Below are positions 13,001 through 22,493 of a stretch of DNA of 35,126 bases, piece after piece. Under the pieces are notes generated by a model. The model made no database searches, was not told where the DNA came from, and saw only the letters and a program-made list of their open reading frames with translations. Location of the stretch: positions 1 to 35,126 of IMG/VR virus record IMGVR_UViG_3300001844_000094, one strand, 5' to 3'. Each line of letters begins with the position of its first letter. The stretch's first letter is position 1. This DNA is from a virus. The position numbers were made by a program, and so were the translations under genes.

Positions 13001-14436
13001 TACGCCCCCGCTGCCGGTGATAGAATCACCTGTGCCGTTAAGGTTTCAAAACTTCCCCCGAAATCTGTGTCTAAAACTTTGATGCTCACTCGCGGTATAA
13101 AATCCGCGTCTGCGAATTCATATTCCGTTTCCGATTCACGAATCACCGAATCCAAAACGCCCACTCCGTTTATGTTCAAAGTGGTTAAAGCCGTTGCGCT
13201 TGCGGTTTTGGTTATCACCGTGTCGAAGTTATGCACCGAACTGGCTTTGCATGTGATCTCGAAATCTTCTGTCGAATCGTCCCCCGATACCGGCATTCGC
13301 ATTGTAATTTTTCCGGTGTAGTCTGCACCTGTCAAATCATATTGGCCATTAGCGTAATCTAGTACCGCTTCCCAAAGAGCATCCGTGTCTGTGTCCCTAT
13401 CACCCGAAGATGCGTAAGCCTTTAGTCCCGGTGTACCATCGTAAGGTTTTGTCATGCGGCAATAAAAAACCGTATCATTTCCCGCCGCTAACCCTTCTAT
13501 GGATAGATTAGAAGCCCGTGCGCCCGTGTACTCAAATCCACCAAACGGTTGAATCGTGTGGATGAATGAAAGCAGCACCGTATCGAGCAGGTAAACTTTG
13601 ACTTCAAAGTTGTGCGGGATGGCCGAGCCTGTCGCCAATACCTGCATATTGATTTTCGCTTGCGCCCCTAGTGTCCAGAAATTACTGGGAACAGGCGCAC
13701 CAAAAACCCCGTAAGATCGGCACTCAAAAACAAAATTATAAGTCCCTTTCGGGTAAGTACCGGAGTCCGTTATGTCCTCAAGCGGAATCTCCAATCTCCC
13801 GGATGTCATATAAATTTGAACCGTTGTTCCGCCTGTGGTATCAGCGATTAATCCTTCGGCATCGTAGGTGTATTCTACTTGATCTACGTCACGGAATAGG
13901 TTAATCTTCCATGTCCCGTTATCCGGGTCAATCGAAATGCGACCATAAATCTTCTTGTCGCTTCCAACCTTACCAGCCGGGATTAAACCGATATGCCCGT
14001 CTTGAAAAACCGATGGGTCACCCGCAATTACATTGCCTGTGTCTTCAATCGTGAACGGTGAATAATACCCAAACCAAACCTGATCACGTTCCGCTCCACC
14101 GTCCAGTTCTTCGGAATGTTGTATTTGAGAGTAAACACCACCACCGCCGGGAAGCTGCGCCGCTTTGGTGAAAAGCAAATCAATCTGTCTTTGCAAATCC
14201 GTAGCCCTTGCATACAAATCGGCAGGGTTGAACGGAGTAGGGGTAGGCGTTCCATCTACTACCGGGACGTACGGCTCAACGTATGGAACAACATAAACCG
14301 TTCCGCTTGCGCTTCTAACCGTTGCTTTAGTGTCCAGTGCAAATGCAAATTTATCCGAAGTGCCAGCCAGTGCCGCTTCGGCTTCGGCTTGGGTTGCGTA
14401 GGTAAGTCCGCGAAAATCGACGCTTGTTGTACTCAT
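13000..14436 (-). CDS. Tail fibre / receptor-binding-like protein
   Basis: This is a 478-residue protein. The N-terminus (SVDFRGLTYATQAEAEAALAGT) resembles the attachment part of tail-tip fibres. It is followed by a Pro/Thr-rich hinge (VDGTPTPTPFNPADLY), a short helix (ATDLQRQIDLLFTKAAQL) that could trimerise, and a long beta-rich body. It overlaps the tail-tip gene by 4 bases. It probably binds the host receptor. No endosialidase, lyase or chaperone domain is recognisable. Confidence 0.6.
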   Translation of the reverse strand: MSTTSVDFRGLTYATQAEAEAALAGTSDKFAFALDTKATVRSASGTVYVVPYVEPYVPVVDGTPTPTPFNPADLYARATDLQRQIDLLFTKAAQLPGGGGVYSQIQHSEELDGGAERDQVWFGYYSPFTIEDTGNVIAGDPSVFQDGHIGLIPAGKVGSDKKIYGRISIDPDNGTWKINLFRDVDQVEYTYDAEGLIADTTGGTTVQIYMTSGRLEIPLEDITDSGTYPKGTYNFVFECRSYGVFGAPVPSNFWTLGAQAKINMQVLATGSAIPHNFEVKVYLLDTVLLSFIHTIQPFGGFEYTGARASNLSIEGLAAGNDTVFYCRMTKPYDGTPGLKAYASSGDRDTDTDALWEAVLDYANGQYDLTGADYTGKITMRMPVSGDDSTEDFEITCKASSVHNFDTVITKTASATALTTLNINGVGVLDSVIRESETEYEFADADFIPRVSIKVLDTDFGGSFETLTAQVILSPAAGA

Positions 14437-17400
14437 GCTATCACATCCTCGACTACGTTCTCATGCGTTGAGTAGTCTAATTTAACGTTAGAATTTGAAT
14501 CGGTGTCTTGCCATATCAAATATGTTTCATAAGGCAAATCCCATTCTCTCCGTGCAAATTTTAGTTCAATCAATCCGGTATCAGCGTTAATGGAACGGGA
14601 AAGAATTACATGGTAAAAACTGTTTGCGTCCGTTCTTACAATGTCGTTTATTCCCACCCTGTCCATTAGTTTCAATGCGAGATTAGCTTCATTAATCGGA
14701 AGCGTCCCCGTCATTTCCAACCATTGACCACCAAGCCAGTCGAGAATGAACATGGCTAAAGCATTCGGGCCGTCAAACGTGGTGAATAGCTTTGTTTCAA
14801 GCGTGTAGACGTTCTTTTGCCCAACCCGAAGATACGCGGCATGAGCCTTGTCCCATAGGTTTTTCGCCGATGCGTAATTCGGCGCACCAGTGACGTAAGT
14901 AGTCCACTTTGGAATTGATGAACGATGTCGTGTAATCATGGAGGTGGTCGAAATATCGAACGATCCGGTATATTCGCCCAGTTCAACCGTGTGAATTTCG
15001 TATGCCCCTGAAATGCGTTTGCTTATGTACTTACCGAAGTAGAAGGAGAAAAGCGAACTACCCCGTGAACTGATATAATCCCCCTCTGCCAATGGAGGGG
15101 TTAATGAATCCATGATAGAAGTCGTAAATTCAGCAATGACTTTCGTCCCCTGATATTTCAGGATGGTAGGGATATTCAGCAAATCAACATCCGCTCCAAG
15201 TGATGTGTATTTGAACGGGAAGCCATCCGAATCTTCCTCGTTAAAAGTACAAAGCCTTTGAGTATAATCCCCTAACCCTGCATTCCATCCGTATTTGATG
15301 TCAATCGAAGTATAAGCACGGTCAATTCCTGTTTTTTCCGCTTCACCGAGACTCAATAAATCCGATTCAGTTAATCGTCTAGAAACTGTGGAAGGGTCTG
15401 CCACGCCATAGTTCTCAATCCATATTGGACGGCGTTTCCCATTCTCACCCGAAACCATGCAGATAAAAGCGTGTTTACAAAGCAGTTGCAGCCAATCTAC
15501 TGTATTTTGCTTTTCATCCATTTGATAGTTGGCGTTCATGTAATAACGGCGGTTACTTGCGAGGTCAAAAGCCGCTTCGTCTATTACGTCCGGCCTCCCG
15601 TCACCTTTTCTAATCAAGTATTCCATTACATCTACGATATTTTGCACGGGCTGATCGGCAGTCTTGCGGGAGTTCCACGTATCCCCGAAAAATACCCCTC
15701 TAGTCCGGGTGTACATCTTGCCAGCGTATGGATCGCGTTGGCGGAAAAAAGCGATCTCACGGATATTGAATCCCCAGTTTAACTTAATCGGGTTGTATAG
15801 ATATGTCGGCCCCTGAACAGTAAAAACGATCCTGAATTTCGCTTTTATTTTCTTCACTCTCGCAACGGAATTTGCATCAGATAAGATTCCATCAAATATC
15901 TCAAGGTGTGTCTGTTGACCGGGATTCGCACCGCCGTCACCGTAAATCTGCGAACTGATACCATAATGCGTGGCCGTGAGGATGTTTGGAACTGGAAAAG
16001 AACCGTTTGAATAGAGAGCGTTGCGATTAGGATTGGAGATATTAGAATCACCATTAACATCAATCATTTTAAATTCCGGCGTAGTTGCGATGTCGCCACC
16101 GAAAATATCAATCAGAGAGTAACTAACGAACGCCTCATGTCTGCACCATTTGCGGTTCACTTTTGTCGGGTTTATAGGGTCGTTTGAATTTGTGAAAATG
16201 GTAGACATATCCATTGCCACAGAAGCGAACATCTTTTCCGAAGATTCAATGGAAAATTCGTTCGGCAAATCGAAAATTATTTCAAACCCTATGCTATATT
16301 GCCCTCCCGGCCCAAAGTATAATTCGTCACCACTGTTATAGTTATCCATCGGTAGAGGGTTATTAATCTCGAAATACGCGTTGTATAGTGACTCATGGTT
16401 GTTGTCCAAAACATTCGGCATATCCGCGCCTTCTGCTGTTGAAAGCAAAGACCCGGAATAAGTGTGAACGATTTTTCCAGTGCCGCCCGTATTCTGATAG
16501 ACAGCCTTTTTAAAATACTTCGGATTATTAACAGGTATTTTATACCCTTCCGGCCTTTGATACGCCGCATTATCACCCGAAGGGAGAATCTTATACGTTG
16601 CCATGTCCGGGTAAGCAGCATTTCCAACAGGTGACCAGCTTATAATCTTCGGGTCGATGTTCAGATATTCTTTTCTATCCGAATCCCACCCCAAAAGATT
16701 CATCCATTCACTACCACCAAAAACAGGCTTGGAGTACACCCTAATGTCAGTAAATTCGTACACCTCAAACCATGTGTAAGAGAATGCCCCTTGCGGGTTT
16801 GCTACCTCTGATCCATTTATCATTGCGCTAGTTCCAACAGGTGTAAAATCCGTTGTATCACTAATCTTTAGGGTATCTTTTAGAGTAATTGTTGTCGTTT
16901 TGGTAGTCGTATTCGTTGCGGAATTGTTAAATATCTCTGCCGGAGTTATTTCTAAATCAGTATTTCCCGTTCTAACCACACGAATCAGCTTACCCGCCAA
17001 AGCATTTCCGTTGAAATATTTGTCACCCGTTCGGAGCGAGAAAACGGTTTTACTCGTCACCTTCCCCGCACTCGTTAGGTTGTATTCTTTCCCATTCACC
17101 GCCGTGACAGGAATAACCCTAACCTGTTCGGTTAGTGGTATCGTTTCCGCGATCACATCACCAAAACACACCGGGATAGGTTTATCAATCGAATCGTCCG
17201 GTGCAAGCGGGAACCCCTGCTTTGTAATCGCTTCACGTGGGAAATCCTTATGTATCGCGATATACCCGTCCACCGCTTGAAGCGTGGTAACACCTTCACC
17301 ATGACTCACACCGTCAATTGTGAATGTCCCTACTAACTGGAACGTGCCATCTAAATCGAGATACACGAAACACGTTTTACCACCCAGCGTAATTCCTTTT

Positions 17401-17699
17401 GTTGTCAAGTATTCCGAAAAGGAACTCCCATTCCACGCCGGAGCCATGAGTAGCACTTGAATATCAGACCCGGACAGCGTTTGATACCCGCCACCCTGCG
17501 AAATATCCGCTACCTCGTCCACACTACCCGGAGCCTTGAGGATATTCGTTATCCAAGTCTCATCTGCTATCCCGTCCGGGCCGGAGCCGGTTGTATAACC
17601 TGTATTCCCTGTGATCCAGTGGAAGTATGAATCATAAAGCCCTGCCATTAAATCATCCGAAATATCGAACGGGCCAATCTTAACAGCAAACTGAATCAT
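14433..17699 (-). CDS. Large tail-tip (hub / J-like) protein
   Basis: This 1088-residue protein is the largest in the window. It sits directly after the distal tail protein, in the position of the tail hub or central tip protein. The N-terminal 200 residues (MIQFAVKIGPFDISDD, a TFTIDGVSHGEGVTTLQAVDG segment and DDSIDKPIPVCFGDV) look like the hub domains of phage tail-tip proteins. The middle is beta-rich and Asn/Tyr-rich, and the C-terminus has DLPYETYLIWQD. It should close the tail and trigger adsorption. No cell-wall hydrolase motif is visible. Confidence 0.7.
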   Translation of the reverse strand: MIQFAVKIGPFDISDDLMAGLYDSYFHWITGNTGYTTGSGPDGIADETWITNILKAPGSVDEVADISQGGGYQTLSGSDIQVLLMAPAWNGSSFSEYLTTKGITLGGKTCFVYLDLDGTFQLVGTFTIDGVSHGEGVTTLQAVDGYIAIHKDFPREAITKQGFPLAPDDSIDKPIPVCFGDVIAETIPLTEQVRVIPVTAVNGKEYNLTSAGKVTSKTVFSLRTGDKYFNGNALAGKLIRVVRTGNTDLEITPAEIFNNSATNTTTKTTTITLKDTLKISDTTDFTPVGTSAMINGSEVANPQGAFSYTWFEVYEFTDIRVYSKPVFGGSEWMNLLGWDSDRKEYLNIDPKIISWSPVGNAAYPDMATYKILPSGDNAAYQRPEGYKIPVNNPKYFKKAVYQNTGGTGKIVHTYSGSLLSTAEGADMPNVLDNNHESLYNAYFEINNPLPMDNYNSGDELYFGPGGQYSIGFEIIFDLPNEFSIESSEKMFASVAMDMSTIFTNSNDPINPTKVNRKWCRHEAFVSYSLIDIFGGDIATTPEFKMIDVNGDSNISNPNRNALYSNGSFPVPNILTATHYGISSQIYGDGGANPGQQTHLEIFDGILSDANSVARVKKIKAKFRIVFTVQGPTYLYNPIKLNWGFNIREIAFFRQRDPYAGKMYTRTRGVFFGDTWNSRKTADQPVQNIVDVMEYLIRKGDGRPDVIDEAAFDLASNRRYYMNANYQMDEKQNTVDWLQLLCKHAFICMVSGENGKRRPIWIENYGVADPSTVSRRLTESDLLSLGEAEKTGIDRAYTSIDIKYGWNAGLGDYTQRLCTFNEEDSDGFPFKYTSLGADVDLLNIPTILKYQGTKVIAEFTTSIMDSLTPPLAEGDYISSRGSSLFSFYFGKYISKRISGAYEIHTVELGEYTGSFDISTTSMITRHRSSIPKWTTYVTGAPNYASAKNLWDKAHAAYLRVGQKNVYTLETKLFTTFDGPNALAMFILDWLGGQWLEMTGTLPINEANLALKLMDRVGINDIVRTDANSFYHVILSRSINADTGLIELKFARREWDLPYETYLIWQDTDSNSNVKLDYSTHENVVEDVIA

Positions 17700-18472
17700 A
17701 ATTCCACCGCCGATTCAACAAAGGTCAAGTTTACACCCCACCGGCTTAAATTAACCCGCTCAATATCCACCGCGATACACTTGCAGACCGCCGCATCCCT
17801 CGGCGCACCGAACGGATACAACACGTTAGGAAAGGAAGGGAATGCGAACGCCTTACCCCGCCCTGTTGAAGCTCCCAAGACATACGAAAGCGTTTTTCGG
17901 GCTTCCTCATGGCTTAAAACCATCCTCACAGGCCCAAACGTACCAGCGTCTGAATTTCTATCAAAATAAACCGGAGTGGATTGGTCGTAGGGGAAAAATC
18001 GTGATACGGTAGTCTCATGGTCAGACTCGAAGCCATCTTCAGCCCTCAAATTTATAACAGGGCTGGACGTTAATTTAGAAGGAGTCAAAGCCCTAAGCGT
18101 AAATTGAAGCTCGTACATACCCGCCACATCACCAGCAGCCCACTTGACCTGCTTCGCTTTTCCAAGCTCTACCAAAGAAACCGCCACGCTTCCCGATTGG
18201 TCAATAATAGGAGGGAACGCATACCCGGAAATCCCCTGCATATCCATTGTAGAGGTTCGCTTGGAGTCGAAATAGGTTTGTAGGTCTACCATTTCATCTC
18301 GTGGTAATACCGCCGTGCATTTCAGGTCATACAGGTCTTTAGATGCCCCTCTATCCGTTGCAACCCATTCCACGCCAGCCCCTTTTGTCCAAGTAATCGC
18401 AGGGGTGATTTTCACCGAAGGGAACGGATTAACCCGTACTTCCAAATCATTCAGCTTAAATGAATAGCTCAT
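17696..18472 (-). CDS. Distal tail-like protein
   Basis: This is a 258-residue protein between the tape measure and the tail-tip gene, overlapping each by 4 bases. It begins MSYSFKLNDLEVRVNPFPSV, with a beta-rich body (YELQFTLRALTP) and a second half that repeats a similar pattern (FPYDQSTPVYFDRN to VNLTFVES), possibly two tube-like domains. Position and fold pattern suggest the adaptor linking tube to tip. No sequence motif proves it. Confidence 0.6.
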   Translation of the reverse strand: MSYSFKLNDLEVRVNPFPSVKITPAITWTKGAGVEWVATDRGASKDLYDLKCTAVLPRDEMVDLQTYFDSKRTSTMDMQGISGYAFPPIIDQSGSVAVSLVELGKAKQVKWAAGDVAGMYELQFTLRALTPSKLTSSPVINLRAEDGFESDHETTVSRFFPYDQSTPVYFDRNSDAGTFGPVRMVLSHEEARKTLSYVLGASTGRGKAFAFPSFPNVLYPFGAPRDAAVCKCIAVDIERVNLSRWGVNLTFVESAVEL

Positions 18473-20691
18473 GCGTATTCCTGAACCCTGCGCCTAGAGG
18501 CTTGCCTCTTTAATTGACCGTATCTCTCAAGCTCTGCGATTGCGGCGCGTCCGGCGTTTCTTCCGTGACTTTCTGCTTCGCTGGAACTCATGCCGACGGT
18601 GGGCGTGATGTGGATGTTGAGGGTAATGCTATCCCCGCCGAATGAATTGGCTATTCCACGGGATTGTGAATTACTGTAAACCCGCTCACCACCACGGAAC
18701 TGCACAAGCTCCGGGCCTTGCTCACCCACCCACGCCATGCCCGGCGGGGCGTTGTCGGTTCCTTTCGCGAATCCGGTGATCGTTTGCGCGGCAATCAGGG
18801 CAAGGCTGGCTCCCATCTGCGCTTCGTACATCGCGGCAATGGGAATTCCGAATATACCTGCCTGTGATCCAACCTTCGCGACGGCGGCCTGCGTATTGAT
18901 GATGACTTCGGCGGCAGCGAGAGACTTTTCCATGAGGAAAAAGGCCGCATTTTTCCCGGCCAATTCTTGCAATGCTGCAACGGATGTTCCGATTGTTGAA
19001 AGGGCGATCTGTTTGGAAATTTCGGCGTTGGATTTTTCAAGATTGAGCCGTTCAATCTCATGCCGTTTTTTGATTGCGGTTTTTTCCGCCTCGGTCTGGC
19101 CCGTGAAGTGGATTTCGCGGGACTGCTTGAGTTTTAGTTTTGCGTATTCACTTGTGGCCTGCGCATCTTCAAGCTGTTGAACGGCCTTGTAGTAGTTCTC
19201 CGTGCGCTTCTCATCCTCGCGGATCGCTTCTTCTTGCTCTTTTTTATGGGCAGCGTTGATTCTGTCCAGGTGTTTGTTGACTTCTTCTTCGTTGCGTTTT
19301 AACTGCGCCCTGTAATCCGCCGACATTTGGGTTTCGGATTGCATTCCACTGAACCACTCTTTGTTGGTTTTACCGCCATTGACTGGTTTGTCCTTGATGT
19401 TCCGCAGGTTTTCTTCGCCAATTTCCCGCTGTTTAGCAATTGCGTCCTGCATCTCTTTTTCGATGATCGGAACTAATTCGGCGGTGGTTTTCTTCTGCGC
19501 GATCTCATTCTCATAGTACCGCTTTAGATTAAGTTCGGCCTTGCGGTTTTCAAATTCTTGGATGGCGTATGATTTTTTATACCCGTCCTCCATTTCATTC
19601 AACTTGGCTCGATCTAATTCCATTTGAAGATCGACCAGCTTCTGGTTCGTCAAATCCGCCATCATAACACGGAAGTGTTCGAGGTCTTTGTACTTGGCCC
19701 TGAAATCGGTCTCCGTCATGTCCAACTGTTTCAGGAACGCATCATTGAGTTTTCCCTGTCCAGCGGCATAACTGTCTGCTATGACGGACATTTCATCACC
19801 GTAATTTGTTTCGTTCAGGTGCTTGACGGCAGCAGCATGCTCATTCACAGCGGCGGTTGCCAAATTAATGCGACCGGAAACCTCACCCCAAGGAAGAGAA
19901 GTCAATTCCTCCTTGAGTTCTTTGGTTGCAGTTTTTGCACCGATGAGCGCACCCGCGAACCCCGCCACAATGCCAACACCCGCGCCGATAATCGAACCCC
20001 ACGGCCCGAACGCCTGAAGGACTTGTGGAGCCTGTTGCCCAAATGCCCGGAGCGCACTCGTACCCATCGACACCTGTGTCGCGAAGTCGGACACCTGATA
20101 TCCGATGTTTTGGACTTGCTGGCCGTACCGCACCATGAAGCCAGCGCCATCCTTGAAGTGGGCGGATAGCTCTTTGCTTCCATTCACCGCACGGGCGTTG
20201 ATGGCATTCATGCGCTCAACGTGCAGGGCTTCCAACGCCTCAAGTGCGGAGTTCTGTCCTGCTAACGCAGCCTTTTGCTTGTTGTACCACGCGATTTCCT
20301 GCTGCCATTTGCGGACGGATAGGTTTTCAAACTGTCCGGCTACGGCCAGAGCGGTCTTGTATTTCAGGTCTTCGACGGTCTTTGCCTCTTGGAGAGCCTT
20401 TCGGCTTTCATCGTCAATCTGATCAAACATTGCCTTGTACATCGAAACAGAATCAGCACGAAGCCTTTTTTCTTGTTGTGCTACTTCTTTCTGATATTCA
20501 ATCTGCTGCCGCTTCGCCTCTTTATCATTCGCTGCGATTTCGTCAAACATCGCTTTATACATTGCCTTGGTATCGCGCAATGCGCGGCGCGTGGTTTCAT
20601 TCGCTTCATCGGTCGATGACTTTACCTTCTTCGGGAGATCTCCCAGATCCGTTGTGTCAACGGTGATGCGAAGATTAAGCGGTTGCGCCAT
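18469..20691 (-). CDS. Tape measure protein
   Basis: This is a 740-residue protein. Long charged helices with heptad patterns (residues about 25-130 and 330-560), a hydrophobic Gly-rich segment (IIGAGVGIVAGFAGALIGA, near 235) and a C-terminal GFAKGTDNAPPGMAWVGEQG, followed by ELVQFRGGERVYSN, are typical of phage tape measures. Two near-copies of MYKAMFD.I occur in the N-terminal coil. It sets tail length and is ejected with DNA; by the usual 1.5 A per residue rule the tail would be about 110 nm. It follows the chaperone pair, as expected. Confidence 0.92.
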   Translation of the reverse strand: MAQPLNLRITVDTTDLGDLPKKVKSSTDEANETTRRALRDTKAMYKAMFDEIAANDKEAKRQQIEYQKEVAQQEKRLRADSVSMYKAMFDQIDDESRKALQEAKTVEDLKYKTALAVAGQFENLSVRKWQQEIAWYNKQKAALAGQNSALEALEALHVERMNAINARAVNGSKELSAHFKDGAGFMVRYGQQVQNIGYQVSDFATQVSMGTSALRAFGQQAPQVLQAFGPWGSIIGAGVGIVAGFAGALIGAKTATKELKEELTSLPWGEVSGRINLATAAVNEHAAAVKHLNETNYGDEMSVIADSYAAGQGKLNDAFLKQLDMTETDFRAKYKDLEHFRVMMADLTNQKLVDLQMELDRAKLNEMEDGYKKSYAIQEFENRKAELNLKRYYENEIAQKKTTAELVPIIEKEMQDAIAKQREIGEENLRNIKDKPVNGGKTNKEWFSGMQSETQMSADYRAQLKRNEEEVNKHLDRINAAHKKEQEEAIREDEKRTENYYKAVQQLEDAQATSEYAKLKLKQSREIHFTGQTEAEKTAIKKRHEIERLNLEKSNAEISKQIALSTIGTSVAALQELAGKNAAFFLMEKSLAAAEVIINTQAAVAKVGSQAGIFGIPIAAMYEAQMGASLALIAAQTITGFAKGTDNAPPGMAWVGEQGPELVQFRGGERVYSNSQSRGIANSFGGDSITLNIHITPTVGMSSSEAESHGRNAGRAAIAELERYGQLKRQASRRRVQEYA

Positions 20692-20692
20692 G

Positions 20693-20953
20693 TTAAATCA
20701 CCATCCCGATCAAACGGTTGTATTCTTCCGGCGATATGCCGGACTCTTTGCGCTTTTCAAGGAACTTGAAATACCAGTCGAGGAAGTAGTTGTGCCAGTT
20801 TTCGTACCTCTCGTCCCTTTCGTCATACGGTTTCGCCGTGTGCGGGTACTTTTTGAGATATTGTGTCCGGTTCCAGAAATCCCAAATGGCCGGAGCAATG
20901 AACTGAGTCGGGCAGTTGAAATACTCAACCACCTCCCCATCATCGTCAAGCAT
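20693..20953 (-). CDS. Tail assembly chaperone, second part (expressed by -1 frameshift)
   Basis: From ATG 20953 this is an 86-residue protein rich in aromatics and charge (IWDFWNRTQYLKKYPHTAKPYDERDERYENWHNYFLDWYFKFL). The same frame is open upstream to 21110, inside the first chaperone gene, and there it encodes a plausible Cys-rich segment (LAALKTGCLRVKCGTC, then WGCDEPAGAVVQQ) with no start codon. That is the layout of the G-GT pair of siphoviruses, so the main product is probably a fusion made by -1 frameshifting near 21082-21088. It lies directly before the tape measure gene, its expected client. Confidence 0.75.
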   Translation of the reverse strand: MLDDDGEVVEYFNCPTQFIAPAIWDFWNRTQYLKKYPHTAKPYDERDERYENWHNYFLDWYFKFLEKRKESGISPEEYNRLIGMVI

Positions 20954-21000
20954 TTGCTGAACAACCGCTCCCGCCGGTTCATCGCAGCCCCATTCCTTTC

Positions 21001-21486
21001 TTAGGTCTGGGTTGCCGGTGCAGGTTCCGCATTTGACGCGGAGGCATCCGGTTTTGAGAGCGGCGAGGATTCTAAACCCTCTTTTTCCTCTGGCACACCA
21101 AAAAGCATATCACGAAGGACGTTGAATAAAACATTCTTCACCCTTCGATCCAGCTTTTTGATATTCTCCTTTGAAAAAGGTATTGAAACGGGTTCGGCGT
21201 TTTCATCACGGAGGGATTCGGATTCGTAGAAGTTTTCATTCCACCCGATAATCCCGTTATTCTCCCCGTCCGTAAGGCAAAATTCCACATCCGATTCCGT
21301 TAGAAATTCGGATTGTAGATATTTCCTAACCGCCGCGTCTGATAATGGCCGCAGCTTCACCTTTGGCAGAAATTCCTCCGGCAAATCCTCATACCCAGCC
21401 ACCGTAACGGTGACGAAGCTATCAGGTTTGAGGGATGCGATTCCCGCCAATCGGTTACGCACTTTTTTGTCCATCACCCGTTGCAT
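21001..21486 (-). CDS. Tail assembly chaperone, first part
   Basis: This is a 161-residue protein from ATG 21486, with a strong AGGAGG. The N-terminal part (MDKKVRNRLAGIASLKPDSFVTVTV) and a helical middle (SDAAVRKYLQSEFLTESDVEF) are followed by KENIKKLDRRVKNVLFNVLRDMLFG and a disordered Ser/Pro/Ala tail. Position between tail tube and tape measure is that of the lambda G-type chaperone. The disordered tail is what would be replaced in the frameshift product. It binds the tape measure during tail assembly and is not part of the virion. Confidence 0.75.
   Translation of the reverse strand: MQRVMDKKVRNRLAGIASLKPDSFVTVTVAGYEDLPEEFLPKVKLRPLSDAAVRKYLQSEFLTESDVEFCLTDGENNGIIGWNENFYESESLRDENAEPVSIPFSKENIKKLDRRVKNVLFNVLRDMLFGVPEEKEGLESSPLSKPDASASNAEPAPATQT
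21082..21088 (-). other. Predicted -1 ribosomal frameshift site
   Basis: On the minus strand the first chaperone reads GAG GAA AAA GAG here, giving the heptamer G-GAA-AAA. After a -1 slip the Lys tRNA re-pairs perfectly (AAA) and the Glu tRNA pairs with GGA using a G.U at the middle position, so the site is imperfect but usable. The -1 frame is closed 22 bases upstream by TGA (21110-21112), so the shift must occur between there and the zero-frame stop at 21001-21003; this is the best slippery sequence in that interval. Not proven. Confidence 0.5.
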
Positions 21487-21497
21487 TTACCCTCCTT

Positions 21498-22481
21498 TTA
21501 GTCAGTATCAAAAGGTGTTAAAATGACATTCAACCGAGACTCATTCGGATCGGTCGTGACCAAATCCGCCTCGTATGCCCATTCCATCGGTGACTTGTCG
21601 TTACCCTTGATTTTTTTAATCATCGCGTGCGGTGCTTGGATATGCAAATGAGCAATCCATGTCGTTTCCGTTGGAATAGTAGCCGTGTGCAGGTCAACCT
21701 GTCGAATGACTCCATTCTCGAAATCATCCACATCCTGATTCGTATTTGAAATCAGATTGACTTCCTTGTTCATCTTCAAAGTGGGTTTCCGGTCTATAAT
21801 GACCATGCGCAAAATACCCGTTGAATTTGAAGGGTCTTTCAGCCCGGCAATCGACAACCCCGGATTCACCGTGATTGAACTCCAGCGTATATCCTGCCCG
21901 TCTGCCTGACTTATTCCGCCCTTCCAAACGAGCGGCTTCGTCACATTCGCCGGAGCCGTGTATGCAGGTACGCTGCCGCTTGCAATCGTGGAAAAGCTGT
22001 AAAGCGCACCGGTTAGTTTGCAGTTTAACACCGCCTGTTCCCCGGACTTCGCTTCGATGCTCCAATCATTCAAGCACCCGCGCATCTTCGCTACGATATG
22101 GTAACCATCCACCACAGATGGCTGGACATACCAAGCCGTGATCGTGTCACAGGTAAGGTCTACGCCTTTATCTTCGTAGTAAAACTGACCGTCCGTTGGA
22201 TAACCGGACAACAAGAACTGCGCCGGTAATTCATCCGTATGAGTCGTTGAGACTACGATGTTGTGCTTGAACGTAACCTCTCCAAGCTCTTCGCCCTTGA
22301 TGTCCACGTTTTGCGTGTATCCACCCGAAGCGAACTTATCTTCAATCTTTTGAATTTGGTCTTGGAAGCTCACATCCGAAATAGCGATGGCAATCGTTCC
22401 CGAAGACATATCCGCAGCCGTTCCCGGCGTGGTCTCCTTCTTAATCACCAAGTATCTCATTTTACCGTCAATTGGATTCAT
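21498..22481 (-). CDS. Major tail tube protein
   Basis: This is a 327-residue protein immediately upstream of the chaperone pair. It starts MNPIDGKMRYLVIKKETTPGTAADM, the usual opening of long tail tube proteins, followed by beta-rich repeats and an SIEAKSGEQAVLNCKLTGALY strand pair. A ring of this protein would form the tail tube. A good ribosome site (aaaggggg) precedes ATG 22481. It is somewhat larger than many tube proteins and may carry an extra surface domain in the C-terminal half. Confidence 0.78.
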   Translation of the reverse strand: MNPIDGKMRYLVIKKETTPGTAADMSSGTIAIAISDVSFQDQIQKIEDKFASGGYTQNVDIKGEELGEVTFKHNIVVSTTHTDELPAQFLLSGYPTDGQFYYEDKGVDLTCDTITAWYVQPSVVDGYHIVAKMRGCLNDWSIEAKSGEQAVLNCKLTGALYSFSTIASGSVPAYTAPANVTKPLVWKGGISQADGQDIRWSSITVNPGLSIAGLKDPSNSTGILRMVIIDRKPTLKMNKEVNLISNTNQDVDDFENGVIRQVDLHTATIPTETTWIAHLHIQAPHAMIKKIKGNDKSPMEWAYEADLVTTDPNESRLNVILTPFDTD

Positions 22482-22493
22482 CTTGTCCCCCTT

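Noticed and set aside
19624-20169. 181-codon plus-strand ORF inside the tape measure gene
   Set aside because: The minus-strand tape measure protein is strongly supported; the plus-strand frame is a shadow.
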